Assembly: GCA_025350305.1 (NCBI GenBank)
Contig: JANXYC010000249.1
Span: 1 to 54,260 of the forward strand
DNA length: 54,260 bases
From: Cyclobacteriaceae bacterium
Lineage (GTDB): Bacteria > Bacteroidota > Bacteroidia > Cytophagales > Cyclobacteriaceae
Direction of reading: 5' to 3'
Part shown: piece after piece, positions 35,498 to 44,323 of the stretch
Numbering within the stretch: position 1 is the stretch's first letter
Layout of the letters: each line of letters opens with the position of its first letter
Notes under the pieces: generated by a model
What the model was told of the DNA's origin: nothing
What the model saw: only the letters and a program-made list of their open reading frames with translations
Database searches by the model: none
Program-made: the position numbers and the translations under genes

Positions 35498-38400
35498 ATG
35501 AGCCAGCAGACGATTTCACCTGAGAAAACCGAAAAGAAGAATCTCGCCGGACACCAGGCTCCGCAGCCCTATATTCCTATTAATAAAGTACGAATTGTCA
35601 CCGCTGCGAGCCTGTTTGACGGGCATGACGCGGCCATCAATATCATGCGTCGCATCATTCAATCCACCGGCTGCGAAGTAATCCATCTGGGTCACGACCG
35701 GAGTGTAGCAGAAGTGGTGAACACCGCCATTCAGGAAGATGCCCAGGCGATCGCCATGACAAGCTACCAGGGTGGTCACAATGAATATTTTAAATACATG
35801 CACGACCTCCTTCACGAAAAAGGTGCAGGCCACATTAAAATTTTTGGTGGTGGTGGCGGTGTGATATTGCCGCAAGAGATCAAAGAGCTAATGGACTATG
35901 GGGTCACCCGGATTTATTCACCCGATGATGGCCGCTCGCTGGGCTTACAAGGGATGATCAATGATCTTGTCAAGCAAAGTGATTATCCTTTGGGAGACCA
36001 ATTGACAAATGAATTGGAGCAGCTACCCTCAAAGAATCCGATTGCCATCGGACGCTTGATTTCTGCTGCCGAGAATTACTATGATAAGCATAAGAATGTT
36101 TTTGCACACATCAACACGCTGGCAGCAAAATCGAAGATACCGGTGTTGGGCATAACCGGGACAGGCGGTGCGGGTAAGTCATCGATGGTCGATGAAATTG
36201 TCAGAAGATTTCTGTTCGATTTTAAAGATAAAACTATCGGTCTGGTTTCTGTGGACCCCTCCAAGCGAAAAACCGGCGGGGCGCTGTTAGGTGACCGCAT
36301 CCGGATGAACGCTATAAACAACCCTCGTGTGTTCATGCGCTCACTCGCCACACGCCAATCCAACCTCGCCTTGTCTGCTTACGTGAAAGAAGCGATCCAG
36401 ATCTTGAAGGCGGCTGCTTTTGACCTGATCATTTTAGAAACTTCAGGCATTGGCCAAAGCGATACGGAGATCATCGATCACAGTGATGTGTCGCTGTATG
36501 TGATGACGCCCGAGTATGGGGCCGCTACACAACTCGAGAAAATCGACATGCTTGACTTTGCGGATGTGATTGCACTCAACAAATTCGACAAGCGCGGCGC
36601 ACTTGATGCTCTTCGTGATGTGAAAAAGCAATACCAGCGCAATCACAAATTATGGGACAAAAAAGTGGAGGACATGCCTGTTTTTGGAACCATTGCGTCT
36701 CAGTTCAATGACCCTGGCACCAACCAGCTTTACAAACAGATAATTGACAAGATATCGGAGAAGACCGGTGGAGATTTCAAATCCACCTTCCAGATTACCC
36801 GGCAGCTGTCGGAAAAGATTTTTGTTATTCCTCCGAATCGGACCCGCTACTTGAGTGAAATCTCTGAAAATAACCGCAGCTACGATAAATGGGCTGAGGA
36901 GCAAAGTGAAATAGCTCAAAAACTGTATGCGATTCAAAAAGTAACAGACCTTGTACGATCAAACGCCACTCCCTCCGGTATGGAAAAAGGACTGGGTGAT
37001 GAAGCACAAAAATTAAAACTAAACCTGGATCCCAAGAACTGGAAACTAATCGAGGATTGGCCGAAAAAAGTTCAGCTATATAAAGCGCCTGTCTTCAAGT
37101 TCAACGTTCGCGGCAAGGAACTTGGCATTCAGACACACACGGAGTCTCTCTCTCATTTACAAATTCCTAAAATTGCCTTGCCCAAGTATCAGGCATGGGG
37201 TGAGTTATTAAAATGGAGTCTGCAAGAAAATGTGCCCGGTGAATTTCCGTACACAGCAGGCATTTATCCATTCAAACGTGAAGGTGAAGACCCGGCCCGT
37301 ATGTTTGCCGGTGAGGGCGGACCTGAGCGGACGAACCGAAGATTTCATTACGTCAGCCTGGGACTACCCGCCAAACGACTTTCAACAGCTTTTGATTCCG
37401 TCACCTTATATGGTAATGACCCGGATTACCGGCCGGATATTTATGGAAAAGTGGGCAACTCGGGTGTCAGCATCTGCTGCCTGGACGATGCGAAGAAATT
37501 ATACAGTGGCTTCAACCTCACCGATCCAAAAACATCGGTATCCATGACCATCAACGGCCCTGCCCCGATGCTGCTTGCTTATTTTATGAACGTGGCCATC
37601 GACCAACAATGCGAGCTCTATATAAAGAAGAATGGGCTTGAAGAGCCGGTAAGAAAGAAGATCGACGAAATCTACAACAGGCTCTCCCCCTCTCCCCCGG
37701 AGAGGGACAGGCTTGCCCGCCGAAGCCCTGGCGAAGATGGGGGTGAGGCCTCCTATCAAGGCCCCCTCCCAAAGGGCAACGACGGCCTTGGTTTGATGCT
37801 CCTGGGTGCCACCGGCGATCAAGTCCTGCCAAAGGATGTGTATGAAAAAATTAAAGCCGACACACTTTCCCAGGTACGCGGCACCGTCCAGGCCGATATT
37901 TTAAAAGAAGATCAGGCACAGAACACCTGCATTTTCTCAACCGAGTTTGCCTTACGGCTGATGGGTGATGTGCAGCAATATTTCATTGATAAAAATATCC
38001 GCAACTTTTACTCCGTCTCCATATCCGGGTATCACATTGCAGAAGCAGGCGCCAACCCGATTTCACAACTGGCATTCACACTGGCTAATGGATTCACTTA
38101 TGTAGAATACTACCTGAGCCGCGGGATGGACATCAATGAATTTGCACCGAATTTGTCATTCTTCTTCAGCAACGGTATTGATCCCGAATATTCCGTCATC
38201 GGAAGGGTGGCGCGCAGATTGTGGGCAAAAGCCATGAGGAATAAATATGGCGCCAATGCACGAAGTCAGATGTTGAAATATCATATTCAGACATCGGGCC
38301 GCTCCCTGCACGCACAGGAAATTGACTTCAACGACATCCGTACCACGTTGCAGGCGCTGTATGCGATCTACGACAACTGCAATTCGCTCCACACCAACGC

Positions 38401-38977
38401 ATACGATGAAGCCATCACAACGCCCACCGAAGAATCTGTACGCAGGGCGATGGCGATACAACTTATCATCAATAAAGAGTTGGGGCTCGCAAAAAATGAG
38501 AACCCATTACAAGGCTCTTTTATTATAGAAGAACTCACCGACCTTGTTGAAGAGGCGGTACTAAGGGAGTTCGACAGGATTACCGAACGTGGCGGTGTAT
38601 TGGGCGCAATGGAAACGATGTACCAACGTGGTAAAATCCAGGAAGAGAGTTTGTACTATGAAACATTGAAGCATAGCGGCGAGTTTCCGATCATCGGCGT
38701 CAATACGTTCTTAAGCTCAAAAGGTTCACCTACTATTATTCCACAGGAGGTAATCCGGGCAACCACCGAAGAGAAAGAGTATCAGATTAAAATGCTTCGT
38801 TCCTTACAAAAACTTCACAGCAATACATCCGGTGTGCAACTCAAACTACTTCAGGAAGCTTCTGTCATGAATAAGAATATCTTTGAAGCGCTAATGGAGG
38901 CCTGCAAAATTTGCTCGCTGGGTCAGATTACAAGCGCCCTGTTCGAAGTGGGTGGACAATATAGACGGAATATGTAA
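35498..38977 (+). CDS. icmF: Fused acyl-CoA mutase IcmF (isobutyryl-CoA-mutase type) with G-protein chaperone
   Basis: 1159 residues in the order B12-binding domain ([16 protein letters not shown], the DxH base-off motif, residues about 38-50), a MeaB-like P-loop GTPase ([16 protein letters not shown], residues about 217-232; later NKFD), then the large mutase part ending in [32 protein letters not shown] and [12 protein letters not shown]. This is the IcmF fusion of coenzyme-B12-dependent mutase with its own GTPase. It is longer than my memory of characterised IcmF proteins (about 1090). Around residues 730-752 an arginine/proline-rich stretch comes from an inserted repeat. Confidence 0.92.
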   Translation: MSQQTISPEKTEKKNLAGHQAPQPYIPINKVRIVTAASLFDGHDAAINIMRRIIQSTGCEVIHLGHDRSVAEVVNTAIQEDAQAIAMTSYQGGHNEYFKYMHDLLHEKGAGHIKIFGGGGGVILPQEIKELMDYGVTRIYSPDDGRSLGLQGMINDLVKQSDYPLGDQLTNELEQLPSKNPIAIGRLISAAENYYDKHKNVFAHINTLAAKSKIPVLGITGTGGAGKSSMVDEIVRRFLFDFKDKTIGLVSVDPSKRKTGGALLGDRIRMNAINNPRVFMRSLATRQSNLALSAYVKEAIQILKAAAFDLIILETSGIGQSDTEIIDHSDVSLYVMTPEYGAATQLEKIDMLDFADVIALNKFDKRGALDALRDVKKQYQRNHKLWDKKVEDMPVFGTIASQFNDPGTNQLYKQIIDKISEKTGGDFKSTFQITRQLSEKIFVIPPNRTRYLSEISENNRSYDKWAEEQSEIAQKLYAIQKVTDLVRSNATPSGMEKGLGDEAQKLKLNLDPKNWKLIEDWPKKVQLYKAPVFKFNVRGKELGIQTHTESLSHLQIPKIALPKYQAWGELLKWSLQENVPGEFPYTAGIYPFKREGEDPARMFAGEGGPERTNRRFHYVSLGLPAKRLSTAFDSVTLYGNDPDYRPDIYGKVGNSGVSICCLDDAKKLYSGFNLTDPKTSVSMTINGPAPMLLAYFMNVAIDQQCELYIKKNGLEEPVRKKIDEIYNRLSPSPPERDRLARRSPGEDGGEASYQGPLPKGNDGLGLMLLGATGDQVLPKDVYEKIKADTLSQVRGTVQADILKEDQAQNTCIFSTEFALRLMGDVQQYFIDKNIRNFYSVSISGYHIAEAGANPISQLAFTLANGFTYVEYYLSRGMDINEFAPNLSFFFSNGIDPEYSVIGRVARRLWAKAMRNKYGANARSQMLKYHIQTSGRSLHAQEIDFNDIRTTLQALYAIYDNCNSLHTNAYDEAITTPTEESVRRAMAIQLIINKELGLAKNENPLQGSFIIEELTDLVEEAVLREFDRITERGGVLGAMETMYQRGKIQEESLYYETLKHSGEFPIIGVNTFLSSKGSPTIIPQEVIRATTEEKEYQIKMLRSLQKLHSNTSGVQLKLLQEASVMNKNIFEALMEACKICSLGQITSALFEVGGQYRRNM
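37683..37751 (+). repeat. Palindromic repeat inserted in frame in icmF
   Basis: About 69 bases, 23 codons, hold the dyad CCCTCTCccCCGGAGAGGG, a 30-base middle with GCCCGCCGAAGCC, and the closing GGGGGTGAGGCC. The two ends equal the intergenic repeat at 32364-32400. It translates to [20 protein letters not shown], a stretch not expected between IDEIYNRL and [14 protein letters not shown]. Confidence 0.8.
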
Positions 38978-39018
38978 GGATATCCGGCACCTATCGCGGA
39001 CTTGGGACAAACTATTTT

Positions 39019-39642
39019 TTAAGCCCATTCAGGAGGCTTCTTGAGTTTATACCCGCCTTTCTTTTCGACTTCCTTATCAAATTGATTGTCTCGGAGTTTT
39101 TTCTTTCCAAGCACCATAGATCCTTTCGCAACAGCGGCAACACTATTATTGTACCGTTTCGGGGGGAAGAAGACTGCTACTCGCTTGTTTTTGAAATAAT
39201 TATGTACCGCTTGGATGGGAGGCACTAAGTCACTATCCCCAGAAATCAATATTGCAGTGTCAAAACTATCATGGTATGCGTCGATAATCATGTGGGTTGC
39301 AATATTTACATCCGTCATTTTCTCATTCTGCTCACTTCTTATGTCTCCACATCAAAAGCATTCAACGTTGTGTGCTTGATAGCGTCCATAAACCACATGA
39401 ATTCCTACTGCTTCTAATGCCTCAATGTAGGTAGCCTGTCTTTTTTGCTTGTCTGGATTATTGGTAACCCTTGATGTGAAGTATTTTATATCTTTCACTT
39501 CTTGTCCTGGTTTAAGTAGCGAGCCAACCAACGACTTAATATTCAACCACTTGCAATCATCCAGATTAGCATCCAGCATTCCAAAATACAGGTTAAATCC
39601 GTCGATATAGACGATTATGCGCTCAATTTTTTGAGGAACCAT
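39019..39642 (-). pseudogene. NYN-domain (PIN-like) RNase gene interrupted by one TGA
   Basis: The first part (IERIIVYIDGFNLYFGML) has the N-terminal Asp of NYN nucleases; the second part holds TDVNIATHMIIDAY and ILISGDSDLVPPI with the further acidic residues. Together they make one 207-residue frame, broken only by TGA at 39354-39352, in ECF-stop-CGDIRSEQNEKMTDVNI. Homologues usually have a codon there in a CxxCG-like turn. It is either a nonsense mutation (pseudogene), a sequencing error, or recoding. A downstream TTG/ATG (MTDVNI) could restart translation. Confidence 0.8.
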
Positions 39643-39643
39643 A

Positions 39644-39672
39644 TTGACTTGGCATCGTTTATTACGTATATT
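39644..39672 (+). promoter_or_regulatory. Candidate promoter of a small RNA in the NYN/XRE unit
   Basis: TTGACT (39644-39649), 17 bases, then TATATT (39667-39672): a textbook sigma-70 spacing, also compatible with TAxxTTT. It starts two bases beyond the NYN start codon and faces away from that gene. No ORF follows before a strong terminator about 40 bases later. Confidence 0.45.
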
Positions 39673-39678
39673 TACACC

Positions 39679-39742
39679 TGAACAGCGCTAAAGATAGCAT
39701 CTTTAGTTTGACGCCCCGAGAATTGGGGCGTTTCCCTTTTTA
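39679..39742 (+). ncRNA. Candidate small structured RNA, about 64 nt
   Basis: Between the promoter and the T-run there is no ORF, but two stem-loops: CTAAAGAT-AGC-ATCTTTAG (39688-39706, perfect 8-bp stem, 3-base loop) and the terminator ACGCCCC/GGGGCGT. Such a compact two-hairpin RNA could be a regulatory or antitoxin RNA. Equally, the first dyad could be the operator of the XRE protein, with the terminator shielding it. No known family was recognised. Confidence 0.35.
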
Positions 39743-39743
39743 T
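39711..39743 (+). terminator. Intrinsic terminator after the candidate small RNA
   Basis: Perfect 7-bp stem ACGCCCC/GGGGCGT with a GAGAATT loop, followed by TTTCCCTTTTTAT on the plus strand. No plus-strand gene lies upstream of it inside the unit, which is the main argument for a small transcript. Confidence 0.7.
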
Positions 39744-39754
39744 ATGGACCCGTA

Positions 39755-39794
39755 ACAAAAAGGGGCTTATTCGGCCCCCTTCTTTTTTGTTATG
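39755..39794 (+). terminator. Second hairpin before the XRE gene
   Basis: TAACAAAAAGGGG pairs with CCCCCTTCTTTTTTGTTA with small bulges around a cttattcgg loop, ending in a T-rich run. It may end a longer small RNA or act as an attenuator in the leader of the XRE gene. Confidence 0.5.
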
Positions 39795-39820
39795 TCTTTG
39801 TATTTCAATCGACCTTGTGT

Positions 39821-40015
39821 GTGCGAAAGAGTAAGAGAATCACACAGGATGAATTTGCAAAGCGTATCAACCTGACAAGGCAAAGTGTGTGGGAGATCGA
39901 GACATTCAGAGTGAAGGTCAAAGTAGGAACATTTGTAAAGATTGCAGTCGCATTTAATGTGCCGGTGCAAGTCCTTTTACAGTACGTCCTGGACCACGCA
40001 CGAGAGGAGGATTAA
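39821..40015 (+). CDS. Small XRE-type helix-turn-helix regulator
   Basis: 64 residues from GTG 39821, with a TTG two codons upstream as an alternative; no ATG is available in frame. The Xre/Cro fold is recognisable: KRITQDEFAKRINLTRQSVWEIE (helices 2 and 3), then VGTFVKIAVAFNVPVQVLLQ. Many relatives have about ten more residues at the N-terminus, so the gene may be slightly truncated. It is divergent from the NYN gene inside the 34-bp repeats, and is the natural candidate for an autoregulating antitoxin-like repressor. Confidence 0.7.
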   Translation: MRKSKRITQDEFAKRINLTRQSVWEIETFRVKVKVGTFVKIAVAFNVPVQVLLQYVLDHAREED

Positions 40016-40162
40016 AAAATTCACCTCATTATCACCCCGCAATTCCTTATTTCCACCTTGTCCCAAGTCCGCGATAGGTGCCGGATATCCTGACACGCTC
40101 CTTTAGGGATTTGTTTTCAATCGCCATTTCTCTAAATTAATCCCTTAACCAAATTTTAACAT

Positions 40163-42952
40163 ATGCGCCACTCCTCCATTCTGCTTTCGCTATTGCTGGT
40201 TTTGTTGATCCCCGCGTTCGCGCAAGATAAAGGGAAAACAAAAACGAAGCCTGGCCCTGCACCCGAAAAGACTTCGCTGGAAAACAAACCTGCCCTCCCC
40301 GCTCCTGTAAAAATCACTTCCGTGGAAGGCATTACTGAATACAAGCTTGCGAACGGCCTGCGGGTATTGATGTTCCCTGATCAATCGAAACAAACCATCA
40401 CAGTAAATATTACCTACCTCGTAGGATCTAAACATGAAAACTATGGAGAAACCGGTATGGCTCATTTGCTGGAGCACCTTGTTTTTAAAGGCACACCGAA
40501 TCACCCCAATATTCCACAGGAACTGACAGAACATGGCGCAAGACCTAATGGAACAACATGGGTAGACCGTACGAATTATTTTGAAACGTTCGCTGCCAGC
40601 GAAGAAAATTTGAAATGGGCCCTTGACCTGGAAGCTGATCGTATGGTCAATTCCTTTATCTCCAAAAAAGACCTTGATAGCGAGATGACCGTTGTCCGCA
40701 ATGAATTTGAGTCAGGGGAAAATGATCCTTTCAGCGTGTTATTGGAGCGCGTCATGTCCACCGCCTACCTCTGGCACAATTACGGAAAATCCACCATTGG
40801 CTCGCGGGCAGACATTGAAAATGTTCCGATCGATCGTTTACAGGCTTTCTACAGAAAAAATTACCAGCCTGACAATACCGTCCTTTTGGTGGCCGGTAAA
40901 ATCGATGAGGCCAAAACACTGGAGATGATCAATCAAAAATTCGGTCCGACCATCAAGCCTGAACGTTTGTTACAGCCAACATACACCAAAGACCCGACCC
41001 AGGACGGCGAGCGTTCCGTTTCTCTTAAACGTGTTGGTGACGTACAGTTGGCCATTGCAGCTTACCATTTGCCACCCGGATCCCATCCCGACTTTGCAGC
41101 AATCGATGTGCTCACGCAAATTCTGGGATCAGAACCGTCCGGCAGACTTTACAAAGCATTGGTTGAATCGAAGAAAGCGAGCAGGTCCGGTTCCTTTAAC
41201 TTTCAGTTTAAGGACCCCGGCTTACTATTTGGTTATGCGGAAGTCTTAAAAGAAAAATCATTAGATGACGCAAAACAAACCATGTTAAAGACGCTTGATG
41301 AGATGGGGAAAAATCTTCCTACCCAGGAAGAAGTTGACCGCGCCAAGAATGAACTGTTGAAGCAAATCGAACTTTCCTTTAACTCTTCTCAAACCATTGG
41401 CTTGCAGTTGAGCGAATTTGTTGGCATGGGCGACTGGCGGCTGCTGTTTATCTCGCGTGACCGGATCAAAGCCGTGAAGCTAGATGATGTAAAACGTGTG
41501 ATGGAAAAATATTTGAAACCGGATAACAGGACGGTGGGTGTTTTCATGCCCACACCGAAGCCGGATCGGTCGGATATTCCTAATCTCCCAAACATCGATT
41601 CGTTGGTCAGGGATTATAAAGGAACACAGACGATTGCCGTCGGTGAGGCCTTTGATCCGGCTCCGGCCAATATTGAATCGCGTACTGTTCGCACCACATT
41701 GCCAAACGGCGCCAAGCTTGCTACGCTTAGCAAAAAGACCCGTGGTGAAGCGGTACAGGTGCGTATGACATTCCGCATGGGCGATGATAAAGCATTGATG
41801 AACAAAGGAAACATTGGCGAATATGCTGCGAGCATGTTAAACAAAGGCACCTCGAAGCATACCCGGCAACAGATCAAAGATGAGTTTGACCGGTTAAAGG
41901 CAAACGTTACAATTTTTGGCGGGGCCCAGCAAGTAGCTGTAAACATTGAAACGACCCGACCCAACCTTGCGGACGTTTTGAAATTGGCTGGCGAGGTTTT
42001 GAGAGAGGCCAACTTCCCGGCCGATGAATTTGAGAAATTAAAAATTGAAGAGATCGCCGGCGTTGAGTCACAGCGAAGCGAGCCACAGGCCATTGCCTTA
42101 ACCAAAATCCAAAAACACATTTCGCCATACGCAAAGAGTGACCCTCGGTATATCGAGGACTTTGATGAGTCAATTGCAAGTATAAAAGCGTTGAAACTGG
42201 AGGATGTGAAAAAATTTCACAAAGATTTCTACGGCGCTTCCAACGCCACGATGGCGGTGATTGGAGACTTTGACGAAGCACAGATTAAAACCTTGTTGAC
42301 AGACCTGTTTGGGTCCTGGAAAAGCCCGTCACCCTACACACGGATTCCAAGTAAGGCGTATGTTGTTCAGACGATCAACGAGGCTTCTGAAACACCTGAC
42401 AAAGCCAATGCATTCTTCGCGGCCGCTTACAATTTTGAGATGCGCGACGATAATCCGGATTATCCCGGCTTGGTGCTGGGCAATTATATGCTGGGAGGAG
42501 GATTTCTTAATTCGCGACTGGCCGTCCGCATACGTCAAAAAGAAGGTTTGAGCTATGGCGTCGGGTCACAGTTCAATGCCGGAGCGCTGGATCCAGTGGG
42601 TAGTTTCTTCGCCTTCGCCATCTATGCACCCGAAAATGTGGAGAAGCTGGAGAAAGCTTTTAAAGAGGAAATTCAGAAAGTAGTAGCAGAAGGTTTTACT
42701 GCCGAGGAAATTGCCGCTGCGAAATCCGGCTGGACGCAATCCCGGCAGGTGACACGGTCGCAGGATGCGCAATTGGCCGGTACGCTAAATAATTATTTAT
42801 TTATAAATCGCACTTTGAAGTGGGATGAAGATTACGAAAAAGTGGTGAATAGCTTAACCGTGGAGCAAATCAATGGGGCGATGAACAAGCACCTTAAACC
42901 CGACATGATTTCAATCGTGAAGGCTGGTGATTTCGCAAAATCAAAAAAATAG
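40163..42952 (+). CDS. M16-family zinc peptidase (two-domain, insulinase type)
   Basis: 929 residues with a Sec signal (RHSSILLSLLLVLLIPAFAQ). The inverted zinc motif HxxEH is HLLEH (His101 to His105), and the third ligand glutamate is in VVRNEFESGEN. The second half repeats the fold without the zinc motif (TTLPNGAKLATLSKKTRGEAVQ, then LSYGVGSQFNAGA with the R/Y substrate-loop region). Single-chain, periplasmic processing peptidase, probably for short peptides. It follows the NYN/XRE unit and faces the next gene. Confidence 0.94.
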   Translation: MRHSSILLSLLLVLLIPAFAQDKGKTKTKPGPAPEKTSLENKPALPAPVKITSVEGITEYKLANGLRVLMFPDQSKQTITVNITYLVGSKHENYGETGMAHLLEHLVFKGTPNHPNIPQELTEHGARPNGTTWVDRTNYFETFAASEENLKWALDLEADRMVNSFISKKDLDSEMTVVRNEFESGENDPFSVLLERVMSTAYLWHNYGKSTIGSRADIENVPIDRLQAFYRKNYQPDNTVLLVAGKIDEAKTLEMINQKFGPTIKPERLLQPTYTKDPTQDGERSVSLKRVGDVQLAIAAYHLPPGSHPDFAAIDVLTQILGSEPSGRLYKALVESKKASRSGSFNFQFKDPGLLFGYAEVLKEKSLDDAKQTMLKTLDEMGKNLPTQEEVDRAKNELLKQIELSFNSSQTIGLQLSEFVGMGDWRLLFISRDRIKAVKLDDVKRVMEKYLKPDNRTVGVFMPTPKPDRSDIPNLPNIDSLVRDYKGTQTIAVGEAFDPAPANIESRTVRTTLPNGAKLATLSKKTRGEAVQVRMTFRMGDDKALMNKGNIGEYAASMLNKGTSKHTRQQIKDEFDRLKANVTIFGGAQQVAVNIETTRPNLADVLKLAGEVLREANFPADEFEKLKIEEIAGVESQRSEPQAIALTKIQKHISPYAKSDPRYIEDFDESIASIKALKLEDVKKFHKDFYGASNATMAVIGDFDEAQIKTLLTDLFGSWKSPSPYTRIPSKAYVVQTINEASETPDKANAFFAAAYNFEMRDDNPDYPGLVLGNYMLGGGFLNSRLAVRIRQKEGLSYGVGSQFNAGALDPVGSFFAFAIYAPENVEKLEKAFKEEIQKVVAEGFTAEEIAAAKSGWTQSRQVTRSQDAQLAGTLNNYLFINRTLKWDEDYEKVVNSLTVEQINGAMNKHLKPDMISIVKAGDFAKSKK

Positions 42953-42974
42953 TTCATCCCTGACAAAAAAGAGA

Positions 42975-43005
42975 GCCTTTCCGGAAATTCCCGGAAAGGC
43001 TTTTC
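42975..43005. terminator. Bidirectional terminator between convergent genes
   Basis: Perfect 10-bp stem GCCTTTCCGG/CCGGAAAGGC around AAATTC, with TTTTCTCTTGTTT on the plus side and an A-run (a T-run on the minus strand) on the other. It ends both the M16 gene and the minus-strand gene at 43024. Confidence 0.85.
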
Positions 43006-43023
43006 TCTTGTTTACAGGTTGAA

Positions 43024-43593
43024 TTAATACTTGATGGTACGAACGTTGCCGGCACTGTCTGTTACTTCAAATGTGGGTACACCTGCTACATTCTTCAGGT
43101 TATACACTATTTTCAGGTTACCGTTGGTCGCCCTGTCTTCACTGTGCACGAGGTTATCGGCGCCGTCGAAGATACGCACGTTGATCTGCTCAGGACGGCT
43201 GTTGGTCACGGCCAGAAGATATTTTCCTTCTTGGGTTATTTTCGAAATCCGCACATTTTTTACAGACGTTTCAGTAGCATACATCACTTTCCGGATTTGC
43301 TTTCCGCTTCCATCAGCAATCTCAATGGTGTACTCACCCCGCTCCATACCTGCAAAGTTGACGCTGCGAATGAATCCCGCTATGTTTCTGGTGGTCTCTG
43401 CAAAAACGATCTCTTGATTGTCATTAAGAATCGTCATTTTCACATTGCCAATTTTCTCACCTTCGTAGATTACCTTAAAGGTGTCCGTGTTCTTCTGACC
43501 GATTACCGCCACGCGGGAACTGTCAGGACTCTTTGCAAAGGCCGTTGTACCAATCAGTACAATAAGGGCTGCCAGGAAAAATTTTGTCTTCAT
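43024..43593 (-). CDS. Secreted beta-rich protein, Cytophagales family
   Basis: 189 residues with a signal peptide (FFLAALIVLIGTTAFA). Two similar beta-sandwich repeats: FKVIYEGEKIGNVKMTILND, then EYTIEIADGSGKQIRKV; and INVRIFDGADNLVHSE, then FEVTDSAGNVRTIK. They resemble the C-terminal sorting-like modules of secreted Bacteroidota proteins, but without the usual YPNP. Function unknown. A shortened paralogue lies 270 bases upstream (43867), and an intrinsic terminator follows. Confidence 0.75.
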   Translation of the reverse strand: MKTKFFLAALIVLIGTTAFAKSPDSSRVAVIGQKNTDTFKVIYEGEKIGNVKMTILNDNQEIVFAETTRNIAGFIRSVNFAGMERGEYTIEIADGSGKQIRKVMYATETSVKNVRISKITQEGKYLLAVTNSRPEQINVRIFDGADNLVHSEDRATNGNLKIVYNLKNVAGVPTFEVTDSAGNVRTIKY

Positions 43594-43811
43594 AAGGATA
43601 GTTGTTTTGTTTTTGTTTTACGCTGATGCAAATGTACGGGAGGCGGATGTCGTGCGGCCGTTCGCTGTAAGGAAACTTGATTTTTAATCTGAAAAATCGA
43701 TTGCGTTGGAAGAATAATTATTCTATTGAAATAATAGGGTAATAAGGCACTTCCGGCTTAAATTTTTTGATCCACTGAAATTCCCGCGAGCGTAATCGAT
43801 TGCAATTTCCG

Positions 43812-43846
43812 TGCAAAAAAAATCGTCCCGAAAAATCGGGACGATT
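43812..43846 (-). terminator. Terminator of the truncated secreted-protein paralogue
   Basis: Perfect 11-bp stem AATCGTCCCGA/TCGGGACGATT with an AAAA loop; on the minus strand it is followed by a run of eight T. It lies 21 bases after the stop of the truncated paralogue. Confidence 0.85.
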
Positions 43847-43866
43847 TTAGCTATTGATACTGTCTG

Positions 43867-44052
43867 TTACTTATTCACAACATTCGAAGCACCGTTTTTC
43901 CCAGTGACTTCGAACGAGAATGGACCTTGTAACTTGCTTAGATTATAAACCCGGGCAAAATTGCCACTCACGATATTCACATCTTCGTACACACGCTTAC
44001 CCTCCTGATCAAAAATACGCACCGTGAGGCGGTCTTCACCCTTTCCGGCCAA
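43867..44052 (-). pseudogene. 5'-truncated paralogue of the secreted beta-rich protein
   Basis: About 60 residues (GKGEDRLTVRIFDQEGKR, then FARVYNLSKLQGPFSFEVT) align with the last third of the protein at 43024. Upstream the frame soon hits TAA, and there is no signal peptide or proper start; TTG at 44052 is only nominal. The intact terminator behind it shows it was once a full gene. The missing front was probably lost by deletion. Confidence 0.75.
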
Positions 44053-44219
44053 CCTAAACCTTTAATTTGGTTTGGGTATGAGACGATCGGTTACAAAATA
44101 AAGTTGCAGCGAAATTGTTAATTATTCTTAAAAAGAAAGTTAATCCCGCGATCGGTCAATAATAATTCAAAAGCGAACACCGGAAAAAGTCTCAAAAAAG
44201 ATACATGAAATATACTTGC

Positions 44220-44307
44220 GGGCGTCTCTAAAAACTCCTTGTACCCTTCTCTTCCGGAGAAGTGTGACGGGTTGAGGCCATAAAAGGCAAGGTTTTTAAA
44301 GATGCCC
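44220..44307. mobile_element. 88-bp MITE, copy B
   Basis: Ends GGGCGTCTCTAAAAA and TTTTTAAAGATGCCC; same length and core as copies A and C. Flanking tetramers are TTGC and TTGA, so the target duplication has drifted or was imperfect. It lies 16 bases from the end of the LON-like gene. Confidence 0.85.
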
Positions 44308-44323
44308 TTGAGTAAGTGAGAAA

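Larger units (their letters stand above)
38977..40091. mobile_element. 1.1-kb unit with perfect 34-bp terminal inverted repeats (NYN/XRE cargo)
   Basis: The ends 38977-39010 and 40058-40091 are perfect reverse complements over 34 bases, beginning AGGATATCCGGCACC on the left. The left end starts with the last base of the icmF stop codon. Inside are a NYN-domain gene (minus), a candidate small RNA and an XRE-type regulator (plus). No transposase or recombinase is inside and no target duplication is seen. It is probably a non-autonomous transposon or a mobile cassette. Confidence 0.75.

Noticed and set aside
39352..39354. TGA as a selenocysteine codon in the NYN gene
   Set aside because: No selenocysteine insertion stem was apparent downstream, NYN nucleases do not need it, and a nonsense change or sequencing error is simpler.
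38970..40100. Target-site duplication around the 34-bp inverted repeats
   Set aside because: The bases outside (tatgta on the left, gacacg on the right) do not match, so no duplication can be claimed.
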